Assembly: GCA_963921425.1 (NCBI GenBank)
Contig: OY992837.1
Coordinates: forward strand, 12,001,896-12,065,895
Origin: Dryas octopetala
Taxonomy: Eukaryota; Streptophyta; Magnoliopsida; Rosales; Rosaceae
DNA length: 64,000 nt
Direction of reading: 5' to 3'
Part shown: piece after piece, positions 11,277 through 22,459 of the stretch
Layout: every line of letters begins with the position of its first letter
Numbering within the stretch: the stretch's first letter is position 1
Position numbers and translations under genes: made by a program
Notes under the pieces: generated by a model
Databases searched by the model: none
What the model saw: only the letters and a program-made list of their open reading frames with translations
What the model was told of the DNA's origin: nothing

Positions 11277-12401
11277 GGCCTCGATTTTTTTTTTCTTTAT
11301 ATATTTATATAAGATGGAGGGTCATAGGCCAAAGGCCCAGAAGAACAAATTAAACTAGCCAGGAACATGTCTAGGCTTAGATAAGCCCAAAACATCAGCC
11401 CCTGGAAGGTTAATTAGATGGGTTTTTATTTTTAAGATATTCTTGAAATGATTCGAACTTAGGACTTCTCGAGAAAAATTTCACTAAACCATCCTAAACT
11501 AGGAATTTTCTTGAGCAGCACGACAAGTCGTTGAATGAAGATGGAGTCCCCTATTTCCCTAAAGATATAGGTACGTGTTGATGCCCAAAAATGGTAGAGC
11601 AGTCAACGTCGAGTCGAACCACGTAGGTCCGTTGACCCACCACTGAGCGGATGACACGTCGAAGTGGGGCAGGAACGGGTAGCTGGGTCCGACTGGTGAG
11701 TAATGAGAGAGTATGATATCCAGAGCACCCTGCACAGGTACACAAAAGTGAGCGGGAAGGGCACCGGTGTGGTGCCGGCCAAAGCTCCTCCGACGCTCAA
11801 GTCAGTGTTCAGAGAGATCTGAGAGCAGAGTGAGTGAATAGTATAATAGTGATTTCAGTTGTCCTTTTGTGACAAGAAGGTACCTCTTTTATAGTACCTT
11901 TGGAAGAGTGTCAACCAATCTGGTGATGACACGTGTCCCTTGTGATGACTTGCACTGTAGGAGCGCCACGTGTCACCGGTCTCGAGGATCCGAGTGAGTT
12001 GACACGGGTCGGGGCCTAGGAGGCTGGAGCTTAGGAGGCCGGAGCCTATGGGGCCGGAGCTTAGGAGGCCGGAGCCTATGGGGCCGGAGCCTAGAAGGTC
12101 AAGGCCTAGGAGGCCGGAGCCTAGCGGGGGCTTAGCTTTTGGGTCTAGGCCCAAACGACATGATGTTAAGCCTTGTGTGACTTGTCGTTATGCCCAGATG
12201 ATTAATCATACGAACAGAAGTCCCCCAAGTTTCCGAGCAGAAGATACTTCTTGGTTGGGAACTTTGTACACACAGAAGTCCGAGCAGAACGACAAGTAAC
12301 CACATGCTTGTTCCTGCTTAAGATACTGTTTAGAAGTCCCCCAAGTTCCTGAGCAAGAAAAGCTGTACTGTAGGAAAGCTTGGGGGGTTACATATGAAAG
12401 A

Positions 12402-12444
<43 letters not shown>

Positions 12445-13129
12445 AGTTTCTGATCACCCTGTATTCCGAGCAGTAGACACTTCGTGTAATCCCAGTGAAT
12501 CTCGTCCGATTTTAATGGTGGGATGTCGCCCTTTGTAAATGAGAATCTGGCATGAAATGGTAGAGCCCAAATATAAAGATTTCCACACCCTCATCTCTCC
12601 CTTTTTCTTTTGTACTATGTTAGGAGAGAGAGAGCTACCCTTTTTTTTTTGAAGTTCCGAATATAGGCTGCCCCTCTTTTTTTTTGTGTGTTTGAAACTG
12701 GAGTGAACTAAATAGAGGGGGCGGGTTGGAGGGCTCGGATCCAAAAAGGGGGGGGGCTGCTCGGGTTTGAAGAAGCAGGAGGGGCCGGGTCATCTCGGGT
12801 CGGCGGCGCGGAGCGGAGGAGCAGGAGAGAGGCTGGTCGTCGGGCTCGGGTTGAGGAGTGGTGCCTGGATCGGGTGCCTCGTGGTGCTGCACGGCGCGGA
12901 ATGAAGGAGTGGTGCCCGGATCGGGTTTGCTCGTGGTGCTGCACGATGCGGATCGGAGGCTCGGAGTGAAGAGGGGATCTCGGGCCGGAGGTCTGGAACT
13001 CGGGGCGAGTGCTCAGTGAGGGCTCGGAATCGAGGGGCTTGGGCTGTGGATTCCGGGCTCGGGCCGGATTTGGAGGGGTCGGCGTCGAAGATCCAGCCCG
13101 GAGCTGCAGGCTCTGCGCGGGGCGGGGGG

Positions 13130-13770
13130 GTGGATCTGTTCGGGTCAGGTCAGGCTGCTCGGGCAGGAGTGTTGGGCGCGGGCTGCTCGGGCAGGAGGGT
13201 TGTTGGCGCGGGCTGCTCGGGCAGGAGGGGCTGCTCGGGCAGGAGGGGCTGCTCGGGACTGCTCCACTTGGCTCGGGTGTGGCTGCTCGGAAGCGGCGCA
13301 GGGGGGCTGCTCGGGTTGTGCAGGGGGGCTGCTCGGAAGCGTGGGGCAGCAGCTCGGGTGTGAATGGTTTAGAAAATTAGAGCTTGAGGTAGGCACGTTG
13401 AAATTCTTCCTAGCCCTGTGAGTTGTTGATTTTGCCTTGGAAAATGTAAAATTGTGAGAAATTGTAATTGGGGAACCCGATGCGGACCTTTGAATTGTGA
13501 TTTCTGAATTGTGAAAATTGTGAGTAGGGGCAGGTGGAGGTGCTCGGGTGCACGGGTGCTCGGGTGCACGGGTGCACGGGTGCACGGGTGCACGGGTGCT
13601 CGGCTGCGCGGCTGCTCGGGCAGGAGGTGGTGCTCGGGTGCACGGGTGCTCAGGTGCACGGGTGCACGGGTGCTCGGGTGCACGGGTGCACGGGTGCTCG
13701 GCTGCTCGGGCAGGAGGTGGTGCTCGGGTGCACGGGTGCTCGGCTGCTCGGGCAGGAGGTGGTGCAAGTG
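13130..13770. repeat. GC-rich tandem repeats in the LTR element interior
   Basis: Two repeat types: GGCTGCTCGGGCAGGAGGG units (about 13150-13340) and GGGTGCACGGGTGCTC units (about 13545-13760). All six frames stay open for 70-150 codons here because of composition and repetition. These frames are not credible genes. The surrounding 12700-13370 is unusually GC-rich compared with the rest of the window. Confidence 0.8.
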
Positions 13771-14396
13771 GATATGAGCCTTGCTGAGCACTGGGTAGGC
13801 CACACGCCTTTATTTTGGACCTTGTAATTTATTGGGTGTTGTTGTGTTTTTGGCCAGGTACATAGGAAACAAGATTAGTGGGTCGGAACCCGTCTGAGCC
13901 GTTGAAGCCGCGGAAGACTGGTAAGGCATGGGTTGTCATGGCTCTTCCCCTTGAATTGATTTTTTGAATATTGGCTTTGATAAATGGTTGGTGGCTGAAC
14001 ATGAGAAAGTAATAGGGTGAACGTTGTAAATTTGGGGGCGGGAGAGCACTTATGAGGGGTGGGAAACCAGTAGTGATATGATATGTCTATTGTGTTGTCT
14101 TGGTATTCCGAGCACTTCCCATCTTGATTTTTTTTTGTCTTGGATGGGCAGGTGTGGTGGGATCGAACATTCCATGGTTTCCTCAGACGATTCGTCGAGG
14201 GAGGGCAATTCCATGGATGATGGAGGGTCCGACCAGGCGTCTACAAGTGATGGGACACCGACGAGGCCAAGTGTGCCCCGACCCCAGATGGGGTGTGGAA
14301 ACATGGGGGTGGGCAAGTGGTCGGGCAGAACAATGCATTGCAGGCTGAGCTACTGCAGGTCAGGAAGGAGGCGGACCAGGCTAGGCAAGAGTTGGA

Positions 14397-14596
14397 NNNN
14401 NNNNNNNNNNNNNNNNNNNNNNNNNNNNNNNNNNNNNNNNNNNNNNNNNNNNNNNNNNNNNNNNNNNNNNNNNNNNNNNNNNNNNNNNNNNNNNNNNNNN
14501 NNNNNNNNNNNNNNNNNNNNNNNNNNNNNNNNNNNNNNNNNNNNNNNNNNNNNNNNNNNNNNNNNNNNNNNNNNNNNNNNNNNNNNNNNNNNNNNN
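14397..14596. other. Assembly gap (200 N)
   Basis: Exactly 200 unknown bases. The right-hand copy of the LTR-like repeat starts immediately after the gap, so true length and content between the repeats are unknown and a scaffold misjoin cannot be excluded. Confidence 1.
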
Positions 14597-15253
14597 GTGT
14601 TGATGCTCAAAAATGGTAGAGCAGTCAACGTCGAGTCGAACCACGTAGGCCCGTTGACCCACCACTGAGCGGATGACACGTCGAAGTGGGGCAGGAACGG
14701 GTAGCTGGGTCCGACTGGTGAGTAATGAGAGAGAATGATATCCAAAGCACCCTGCACAGGTACACAAAAGTGAGCGGGAAGGGCACCGGTGTGGTGCCGG
14801 CCAAAGCTCCTCTGACGCTCAAGTCAGTGTTCAGAGAGATCTGAGAGCAGAGTGAGTGAATAGTATAATAATGATTTCAGTTGTCCTTTTGTGACAAGAA
14901 GGTACCTCTTTTATAGTACCTTTGGAAGAGTGTCAACCAATCCGGTGATGACACGTGTCCCTTGTGATGACTTGCACTGTAGGAGCGCCACGTGTCACCG
15001 GTCTCGAGGATCCGAGTGAGTTGATACGGGTCGGGGCCTAGGAGGCTGGAGCTTAGGAGGCCGGAGCCTATGGGGCCGGAGCTTAGGAGGCCGGAGCCTA
15101 TGGGGCCGGAGCCTAGAAGGTCAAGGCCTAGAAGGCCGGAGCCTAGCGGGGGCTTAGCTTTTGGGTCTAGGCCCAAACGACATGATGTTAAGCCTTGTGT
15201 GACTTGTCGTTATGCCCAGATGATTAATCATACGAACAGAAGTCCCCCAAGTT

Positions 15254-15500
15254 CTTGTTCTTGTATGGTTGTATATAATAACACATTCTTTTTTTTATTT
15301 TGTTAGGCTGCTCAGAAACTTTAATTTTTTTTGTGTTTTTGAAGTTTCAGTTTTGATTATGAGATTTTTGGTGAGACCGTGGAAGTTTGATTTGGTTTGG
15401 AGTGTACTACTGCATGTACTTCTTCGACTATCTGTGTTTCAGAAGCATGCACTTAAGTACTAGCTGTTAGAGTGTTAGTTTGCAAATATTAGTCCGTACG
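15254..15500. repeat. Distal part of the F-box segmental duplication
   Basis: Matches 1545-1785 (GTTAGGCTGCTCAGAAAC, CTTCTTCGACTATCTGTGTT, AAGCATGCACTTAAGTACTAG). It continues the duplicate that begins near 10080 and stops where the truncated gene at 15501 begins. Confidence 0.75.
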
Positions 15501-15917
15501 TTATATGTAAGAACTACAATCCCTCTCTGCCTTTGAGGCTTCGAGCAGTATTTTCTCTACAACGGATTCATGAGCCTCAAGCGGGACTTGCAGCTGAGAG
15601 AGCGTGTGGGATACGGCACTACTGGCCATGTCGTATGTGAAGTTGTGTTGGAGTTCGACAGTGGCATCGTTCTCATCCACGCTCCAGTTATCGTCGTCTA
15701 ACAACAACGAGACGTCAGTGTCGTCGATCTCATCAAAATCAGTAGTAATATTGGAGCGACATCGTCTGATAGTGACTTTAATACCCATCAAGACTTTGGT
15801 ACTGCACGGCAAGTCGTTTTGACGATGACGACCATCAAGCTCAATAACAACTCTTTGCAGCCAAGCACTACAATAAGTGTCACCCAAAACTCTCCAACTT
15901 TCACTGGCCTTGGCCAA
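15501..15917 (-). pseudogene. Truncated copy of a small paralogous gene pair
   Basis: 138 codons starting MAKASESWRVLGDTYCSAWL. It is collinear with the gene at 17577-18086 through VPLEAHESVVEKILLEASKAE, then ends in a few unrelated residues read from the duplicated F-box flank. About 40 C-terminal residues of the relative are missing, so it was cut by the duplication breakpoint near 15500. The upstream flank is also shared with the relative (GAATCTTGAACA, CGAAAGATGAAGA, TACTTTCACT), so promoter and body were duplicated together. It may still be expressed; function is unknown. Confidence 0.65.
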
Positions 15918-17576
15918 GGGTAATTAATTCTTGAATCTTGAACACACGTACAGTTATTCAAGAAATTCAACACGAAAGATGAAGATGAAAATTACTTTCA
16001 CTAGCTAGATTGTTTATATATATAGAATTCCCTAGTTTCCCAACCGAACTAGGATTCAACAACTAAATACTACTATTCATAATTGCTTGTGGAGAAAGAT
16101 ACATAATTAAGGAAGAAAATATTGGAGGAGTGATATGAGGGTTTTTTTTTTTTTTTTTTTTTTTTTTCCCTTTTCGGATTGCCTCCAATATTATTCAAAT
16201 CCGTCCATATCGTTTTGAAAGGATATGAATTATCCTCTTGCAAGCACAACCCAGAAAAAAAAAATACATGGATAAAAACACCTTCTTTTTTTTTTTTTTT
16301 ACCGTGCATAAAAACACTGTTAAGCATTTTGTGTGTGTGTGCACGTGTACGTTTATAAGGAAGGATTATTAGATTAGGCTATGCACATAAACATGTTCAG
16401 AATTTGATTTGCTCTATTGTGATAAAAAGAAAAAATAATAATCTTTATCTTAAAACCAGATCATGAGGATTCCATTATTGCGCGCATATGTTTCAACTAA
16501 TTAAAAAAATTAATAACTTTTAGCTACTATCTTATAAAAAAATAAAGTTATTTATTTGCATAAGATATTAATAAATACTTTTTAGCATTTTCCTCGTTTG
16601 GTGCTTAAAATTAGATTGGATATGTTAAATGACTCAGATTTATGTGTATTCAATGAAGAAAATGAGAGTATGTCCTAACTTAAAGAAATAAAAAATGAAC
16701 TAGCCATAAGGGACACTTAATTATCCCCGGCCACCATTGGAGTTAGTAGGGATAATTAAGTTGGAAGGAATTATTCCACAATTTTGTGGGGATTTGATGG
16801 GATAAATTTCCACTAATTTATCTTCCTTCTTAATTCCTTAATTAATACACATGAATTTATCCATTTAATATATCAACTCAATCATAGGCCTCAAACAATA
16901 CCAAAATGTATTCAATTTTTGGAAGTACTATCTACCCTAACTTTTTATTTTTTTCCAACTTATGTGTCATACTCGCTCACATTGGGTCAGTTTTTTTTTT
17001 TTTAAATAAATAAATAAGAAAGCAAGATATAAACTATGTTAAATGAATTTATGCCTCATAAGTTGTGAATCAAAATTTGAGAAACAGTAGAAATTGAAAA
17101 ATAAAACAGAATCAAAATATTTACAAGGATTCCCTAGCTACCACCGTCTTCTTCTTCAGGCCCTATATATCGCTTCTTTTATTCCCACATTAAAACATGA
17201 AAATTAGAAGACCACAAACATGAAAATTAGTATGAACTTGTAACGATCGAAGTTCAAATCCATTGAAGCAATCAAATCTGACAAATATGGGGTACGTGTT
17301 ACTAAATTTCTGGATGCAACTACTGTCTCAGTACCTATTTGAAATACCCATAGAAATTGCAAGAAATTATTTAAGATCGATTTCAGCATTTAAATTGAAG
17401 CAAAAATAACACATTAATTGGATAAACATATCGGATTACTCAATATATATATATGTGTAACAAATTAATACATCAAATTAATCCAACCATTAACTGGGTT
17501 TAAAAAACAATGAGATTAAGTATCAATCTAACACATGACAATTGACAATTCAGTTGTTCATCGATCACCGATCTCA
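15918..17576. other. Gene-free AT-rich spacer between the paralogues
   Basis: Positions 15930-16320 are the promoter side of the truncated gene and resemble 18090-18420. The rest has poly-T/A runs (16142-16167, 16286-16300) and no supported gene. The frames at 16073-16327 and 17204-17389 are homopolymer-driven or unsupported. Confidence 0.6.
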
Positions 17577-18086
17577 CTACTCTTCTTTAGCCACTTCACA
17601 GTACGTTGAGTTGTCAGACTCAGCAACATAAACATCGACGACCGCCGCCATATGCAGAACCTTGCAAAGACCGGGATAGTAACAAGTACAAAGCTTCTCC
17701 GCCTTCGAGGCTTCCACCATTATTTTCTCTACGACGGACTCATGAGCCTCAAGCGGGACTTGCAGCAAAGAAAGCGTGCGGGATACGGCACTACACGCCA
17801 TGTCGTATGTGAGGTTGTGTTGGAGTTCGACTGTGCCGTCGTTCTTCTCATCCGCGCTCCAGTTATCGTCGTCTAAAAACAGCGATACATCCTCGTTCTC
17901 CTCCTTGCCAAAACCAGCACTACTGGAGCGTAGTCGTCTAACGACGGCCTTGATATCCATCAAGACCCTGGTACTGCACGGCATGCCGTTTTGGTGTTGA
18001 CCATCAGGCTCAAGAACAACTCGTTGCAGCCAAGCACTGCAATAAGTGTCACCCAACACTCTCCAACTTTCACCGGCCATGTCCAT
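17577..18086 (-). CDS. Small uncharacterised protein, full-length member of a local pair
   Basis: A single open frame of 169 codons from ATG 18086, or 167 from the second ATG at 18080 (MAGESWRVLGDTYCSAWLQR), which matches the start of its relative better. It has an acidic middle (FLDDDNW), a helix-like stretch with VPLEAHESVVEKIMVEASKAE and a hydrophobic VLHMAAVVDVYV near the end. No transmembrane segment or known catalytic motif seen. From memory, rosaceous RING-type E3 ligase families have N-terminal halves of this style, but no RING finger is present here or in the 150 bp downstream. If related, it is an E3-derived protein without the RING. That link is an inference and needs a search. The short intergenic TATATAGAAT upstream (about 18181-18190, minus strand) may be its TATA region. 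Confidence 0.6.
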   Translation of the reverse strand: MDMAGESWRVLGDTYCSAWLQRVVLEPDGQHQNGMPCSTRVLMDIKAVVRRLRSSSAGFGKEENEDVSLFLDDDNWSADEKNDGTVELQHNLTYDMACSAVSRTLSLLQVPLEAHESVVEKIMVEASKAEKLCTCYYPGLCKVLHMAAVVDVYVAESDNSTYCEVAKEE

Positions 18087-18099
18087 GGGATGTTATAAT

Positions 18100-20675
18100 T
18101 CTTGAATCTTGAACAGAGAGTTAAAGAAGAAATTAAACGCGAAAGATGAAGACGGAAACTACTTTCACTTGTTTATAACTTTATATAGAATACGTGTGCT
18201 TTCCCGACTAAGCTAGGAATTTGGTTTCCCAACGAAGCTAGGATTAAGAAACTAAAGTTATATTCCTAATTGCTTGTGGAGAAAGAATGAAAGATACATA
18301 ATTAAGAAGCAAAATATTAAAGGACCTTTTTATTTTGGCATTTTCGGATTGTCTCCAATATTATTCAAATCCGTCCATATCGTTTTAACAGGATATGAAT
18401 TACCCTCTTGGAGGCACAACCCACAAAAAGGAAACTTACCAAATAATTCAGAGCCCCTAATTAACTACTTAGGAGTAATATTCCCAATATTTTCTTTTCT
18501 CTTTTCCTTACCAAATTTCAAGCAAAATCTAAAACTTGGGAGCTAAATCATACACTATAAACTCATAAACGACGGTTCTGCGCCTTTAAGTAATTAACCC
18601 AAAATTTTATCGCCCTAAAAGCTTGTACGAAAATTAAAAGAAAAATAAAATAAAATAAAATTATAACACACTATTTCAAGTGAAAGATAAATAGAAAAAA
18701 GACAGCTATGAAAGAGTTTGGCTCCCACTTACTAGAGGTTTTGAATAAAATCCTTTTAAAAAACAAAATTAAGCTAGTAGTTGATCTCTTAAGCGTATGA
18801 CAGTCATGTTGATATGATGCACTTACTGGTTAGTTTTTAAAAAATGTATTTTTCATGCATGTTTTAAATTGTTTTTGGATAAATAGTAAATAGAACATAA
18901 GTTCAAAATGTGCAAGTAAATGACATGTGTACGTACGGTTGAGTTTTCATCAAATTAAACGACTTAGAATGAATATAGTTATTGTTTTAGTAAAATACTA
19001 ACCCTGATGTGATTTCAGCAAAGTCGGTCACCTTCTTTAATTTCAATCATATCCAGCATATAGATCGAACGTGATAAATGTTGTAAATTTATATGATTAT
19101 TTATCGTAATTAACTCTCCACTACTAAATGGCCAAAAAAAAAAAAACTCTCCACTACTACAACGGCTAGACATGTACATGCAGACAGTAGTAGTAGCTAG
19201 ACCAATTGTACTATAAGTCTATAATGTCACATTAATTAATAGATCACTTTCTTCAAAAAAAAATATATATATATATATATCTCTCTCTATATATATATAT
19301 ATAGTAGTATAGACCATGCATGCATATATATACAAATATATTCGAGTAGTATATATATATAGAGTAGTATAGACCATGCATGCATATATATACAAATATA
19401 TTCGAGTAGTTTATAATGATCATCAAATTATTCCTATTTTTGCTGTCACTGTCTAGCTATATGTTTTAGTTTTAATTAGCCATCCATCGTAACAAAATTT
19501 CACCGACCCATATATTGAGGGAGATGATGATATATAATAGCGCTGAAACCCTACGTATATATATAATATGACCCAATGAATAGCTACTCGGGTCTCCGTC
19601 TTAGCAGCTACGTATCTTCGATCTCATCATGCTATCTGCAATCAAAATTGACATAAATAAATAAAAAATATTTACTAAATTAATTGATTAAAAAAATGCC
19701 ATTAGTATTGAAATTTCAGTAATTAAGAGAATTCTTGTCACTTCCTAACACAGGTATCAAATTGCCGGTGAATTTGAATTTTTTCTTTTTGCAATCATAA
19801 GGGTACAATTAAAGTTTAAAAATGTATAAATTTAAAGCTTGTTTTCTTTTTTATTGGGTCATTCATATAAAATCCATACATTATATTCAAATTAAAACAA
19901 ATATTATCAAAATATTCAACCAAAAAAAAAATTTAATAATAACAAGAACATATATAAGTTAGTTAGTTCCCTTGTACTTTTTTGTTATAAAATTATACGC
20001 GCGCGATAAGTTTTAGGATTTTAGCCAATTACTAATTTACAATAGAACTTTTTTCATAAATTTTTTTTCTCTAAATTAATTAGTTATGTTTATTTATAAT
20101 TTGAAAGTGCCTGGCAATTCATGAACATTAATACCGTGTAAATAAAAGGGTTCCGACGCCCTCCTTTGCCTGATCTCTTGACCTCCTCAAGCTTCAACAA
20201 CCTGCAGAGTGCAGACAAACACACTTTACTAATCAACTCTCTTCACACTTTCACTAATTACTATGCTTCACTCACATAGTCACATGCATGCAGCATATCA
20301 TATTAATCACTAAATTTGGTCCTTCAAATCATTTACCTTCTCATAATTACAAGTCTAGCCTAAATTAGAAAAATGGAATAGCCATTTACATCTCGCCACG
20401 TCAGAAACCTATGGACCTATTTGATTTTTTTTTTTTGGCCACTTATGGACCTATTTGATTGGCTAATCACCTAAGCACATTATTTTATTTTATTTTCTAC
20501 TTCTAACTAACAAACCATTATGGTGGGATGCACTTAAACCGTCAGATCTTCATCATGGTCTTTCACATTTCAGATCCAACGCTTCAGGGGTCCTCACCAC
20601 TCTGATTTGTCGTGCACTTAAAATGTACAAACTACCACATGCAAGTGCCACGTGTTAGAGAGAGAGAGAGAGAGA
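18100..20675. other. Gene-free AT-rich region
   Basis: Positions 18100-18420 are shared promoter flank of the small paralogues. Beyond that there are AT-rich stretches, a 60 bp tandem duplication at 19290-19410, ATAT and CTCT simple repeats near 19262-19305 and no supported coding region. An AG tract (20657-20674) lies directly after the stop codon of the next gene. Confidence 0.6.
19290..19410. repeat. Two tandem copies of a 60 bp unit
   Basis: A unit containing AGTAGTATAGACCATGCATG and ACAAATATATTCGAGTAGT occurs twice, head to tail, essentially identical. It sits beside an AT/CT simple repeat. No gene function suggested. Confidence 0.85.
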
Positions 20676-22451
20676 TCACAGTCTGAGTGCTTTGCTGGTG
20701 TCAGGACTGTCACCGAGAGTTCTGCGTATCTTCACTTCCGAGTAGCAGCAGCCACCGGACAACAACTCCAAAATAGCTTCGGCTTTGTGGCGCATGTGAG
20801 CCGACACGTGTCGCTTCCTCTTTGGCTCCTCTCGGACCACCGCGAGCTTGCTCTGAGCTCTCGACACGTCACGGCGGTGGCTTCGCGCGCTCGAGATCAC
20901 GCTGGAATTGCTGCTTGACAGGCACGAAGACTCCGTGGTGGTCGACTCAGATCCAAACGACGTCGTAGTCGCTGCCTTGCTTGTGCTCGTTTTCCAGGAA
21001 TTGACGAAGGTCCTTTGGATGGTCTTCGATCTACTTCTCCGTACGACCTAATAATTAAACAGAATTAATTCAAATTATTCGAACAATATGCACATACTTA
21101 ATGAAATTAATCGATTGAGTCGAACTAAAAGCTATTTGAAACAGATATTTAATCTGCGAATTAGGCACTGCAATTGAAGCAACGAAACGAATTCAAAATT
21201 CAGAGTTCTACTTTGAAACAGATTTGAGTCTGTGACGAACTCTGAGATTCAAATTGACGAAGAGTTTCAATTACTCATATAGAAAGCAAATATTAGAATA
21301 AAAGCCAGCTCCAAGCAGATTCAAGTAGATTCAGCTTCGTATTAATTGGAAAGCAATTAAAGCAACAATGCGGATTCAAAAATTACAGATTGAATTCAGA
21401 GTTCATAAGCAAAACGATTCACTGTGCTTCAAGCAAATTTTCACTGTGCTTCAAAGTTCAAACGAAAAACAATGCACAAATCCAACCAAACAGCAAGAAA
21501 AAATTCAAAAGTGAAAGAGACATAGAAAGAAACTTTGTATTAATTGGAATGCAACTAGTATAAATCTCAGAGATATTGTGAAACAAAGACGACGATTCGA
21601 AGATGCGAAACTCGATCGAGAACTCGATTCAATCAAATTTCTGATGCGCTTGAAGCAAAAAGCAATCGGATCATGCACAATCCAACCAAACAAGAACGTA
21701 GAAATTCAAAAATAAGAGGAAAGAACGAAGCTCACAGTGAGGTTCATCTCACGACGCAGAGCTGCAAGCGCCATGAGCCTGATCTTGCGAGCTCGAATCT
21801 CCTCCTCGGAGACATCACGAGCGCTGGTGAGCAAGGAAGATTCCTCACACGACTTGGAATCGCTGGAAACCAAGCTCAGCTCTCTGAAACTCTCGCTCTC
21901 ATCCAAACAGAAACTGCAAACCAGAAGAGATTGATCATCGGAAACGAAGAGATATATGGAAACGCAAATTCAAATGTAAACAAAACTGAAAATGCGATTT
22001 AATTTACTTTGGAGGTTGTTTGGAAATCAAGCTCTCTCTGGATCTGAAACTCTCACTGGAAATCAACTCTCGCTCTTCTCTCGGCGACTCGTAGTCGTCG
22101 TCCTCATCCAAACAGAACCTGCAAGCGAATGGATTATAAGATTGATCGAAAACAGAGGCATAGAAACGCAAATCCAAATGCAAACGAAATTGAAAGTGTG
22201 ATTAATTTACTTTGGTGGTTGTTTGGAAATCAACTCTCGCTCTTCTCTCGGCGACTCGTAGTCGTCATCCTCAGCCAAACGCAACCTGAAAACCAATGAA
22301 TCAGACGATCGATCGAAATGAACGCAAATGCAAATTGAAATGCAGATGAAATTGATCGAAAATGTGGTTGAATTTACTTTGGAGGTTGTTTGGAGAGGAG
22401 GAGCAGAGCCGAAGCTGCTATGCGTTCGCGAGGACATGGAAACAGGGCCAT
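20676..22451 (-). CDS. Uncharacterised protein with tandemly repeated exons and C-terminal HTH-like region
   Basis: Five exons join in frame: 22451-22378, 22285-22211, 22118-22008, 21913-21736 and 21047-20676, 810 nt, 269 aa. The start at 22451 (MALFPCPRER) keeps phase with exon 2; the ATG at 22437 does not. Exons 2, 3 and 4 are related: each starts near (F)CLDE, and exons 2-3 share EDDDYESPREERELIS and end ISKQPPK. Their flanking introns are alike too, so a unit of about 200 bp was duplicated. Exon 4 adds SARDVSEEEIRARKIRLMAL. Exon 5 is basic, then has KAEAILELLSGGCCYSEVKI and GDSPDTSKALR, which resembles a helix-turn-helix region found near the C terminus of an uncharacterised plant protein group. 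In my recollection those continue about 20 residues further; here a TGA follows and then an AG repeat, so the end may be truncated. DNA binding is only inferred. Confidence 0.65.
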
Positions 22452-22459
22452 CGCTCGCT

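Larger units (their letters stand above)
11576..15253. mobile_element. Young LTR-bearing element, non-coding interior, crossing an assembly gap
   Basis: Two direct repeats of about 656 bp (11576-12232 and 14598-15253) begin TGTTGATGC and differ at about nine sites (1-2%). Each has a TATA-like CTTTTATAGTACC and reads as an LTR. At an assumed 1.3e-8 substitutions per site per year this is roughly half a million years. The interior has no recognisable gag or pol. It includes poly-T, a GC-rich tandem-repeat block and the N gap. The same site without the element is preserved near 1531-1560. No target duplication was found: the right junction lacks about 11 bp of the uninterrupted site. The 3' LTR terminus is not a clear CA end. 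It is best described as a LARD-like or other non-autonomous LTR element; superfamily unresolved. Treated as a fossil. Confidence 0.55.

Noticed and set aside
13009-13827. Long overlapping open frames on both strands (glycine/arginine-rich and proline/threonine/histidine-rich)
   Set aside because: They arise from GC-rich tandem repeats in a mobile element; every frame is open for the same reason and no domain is visible.
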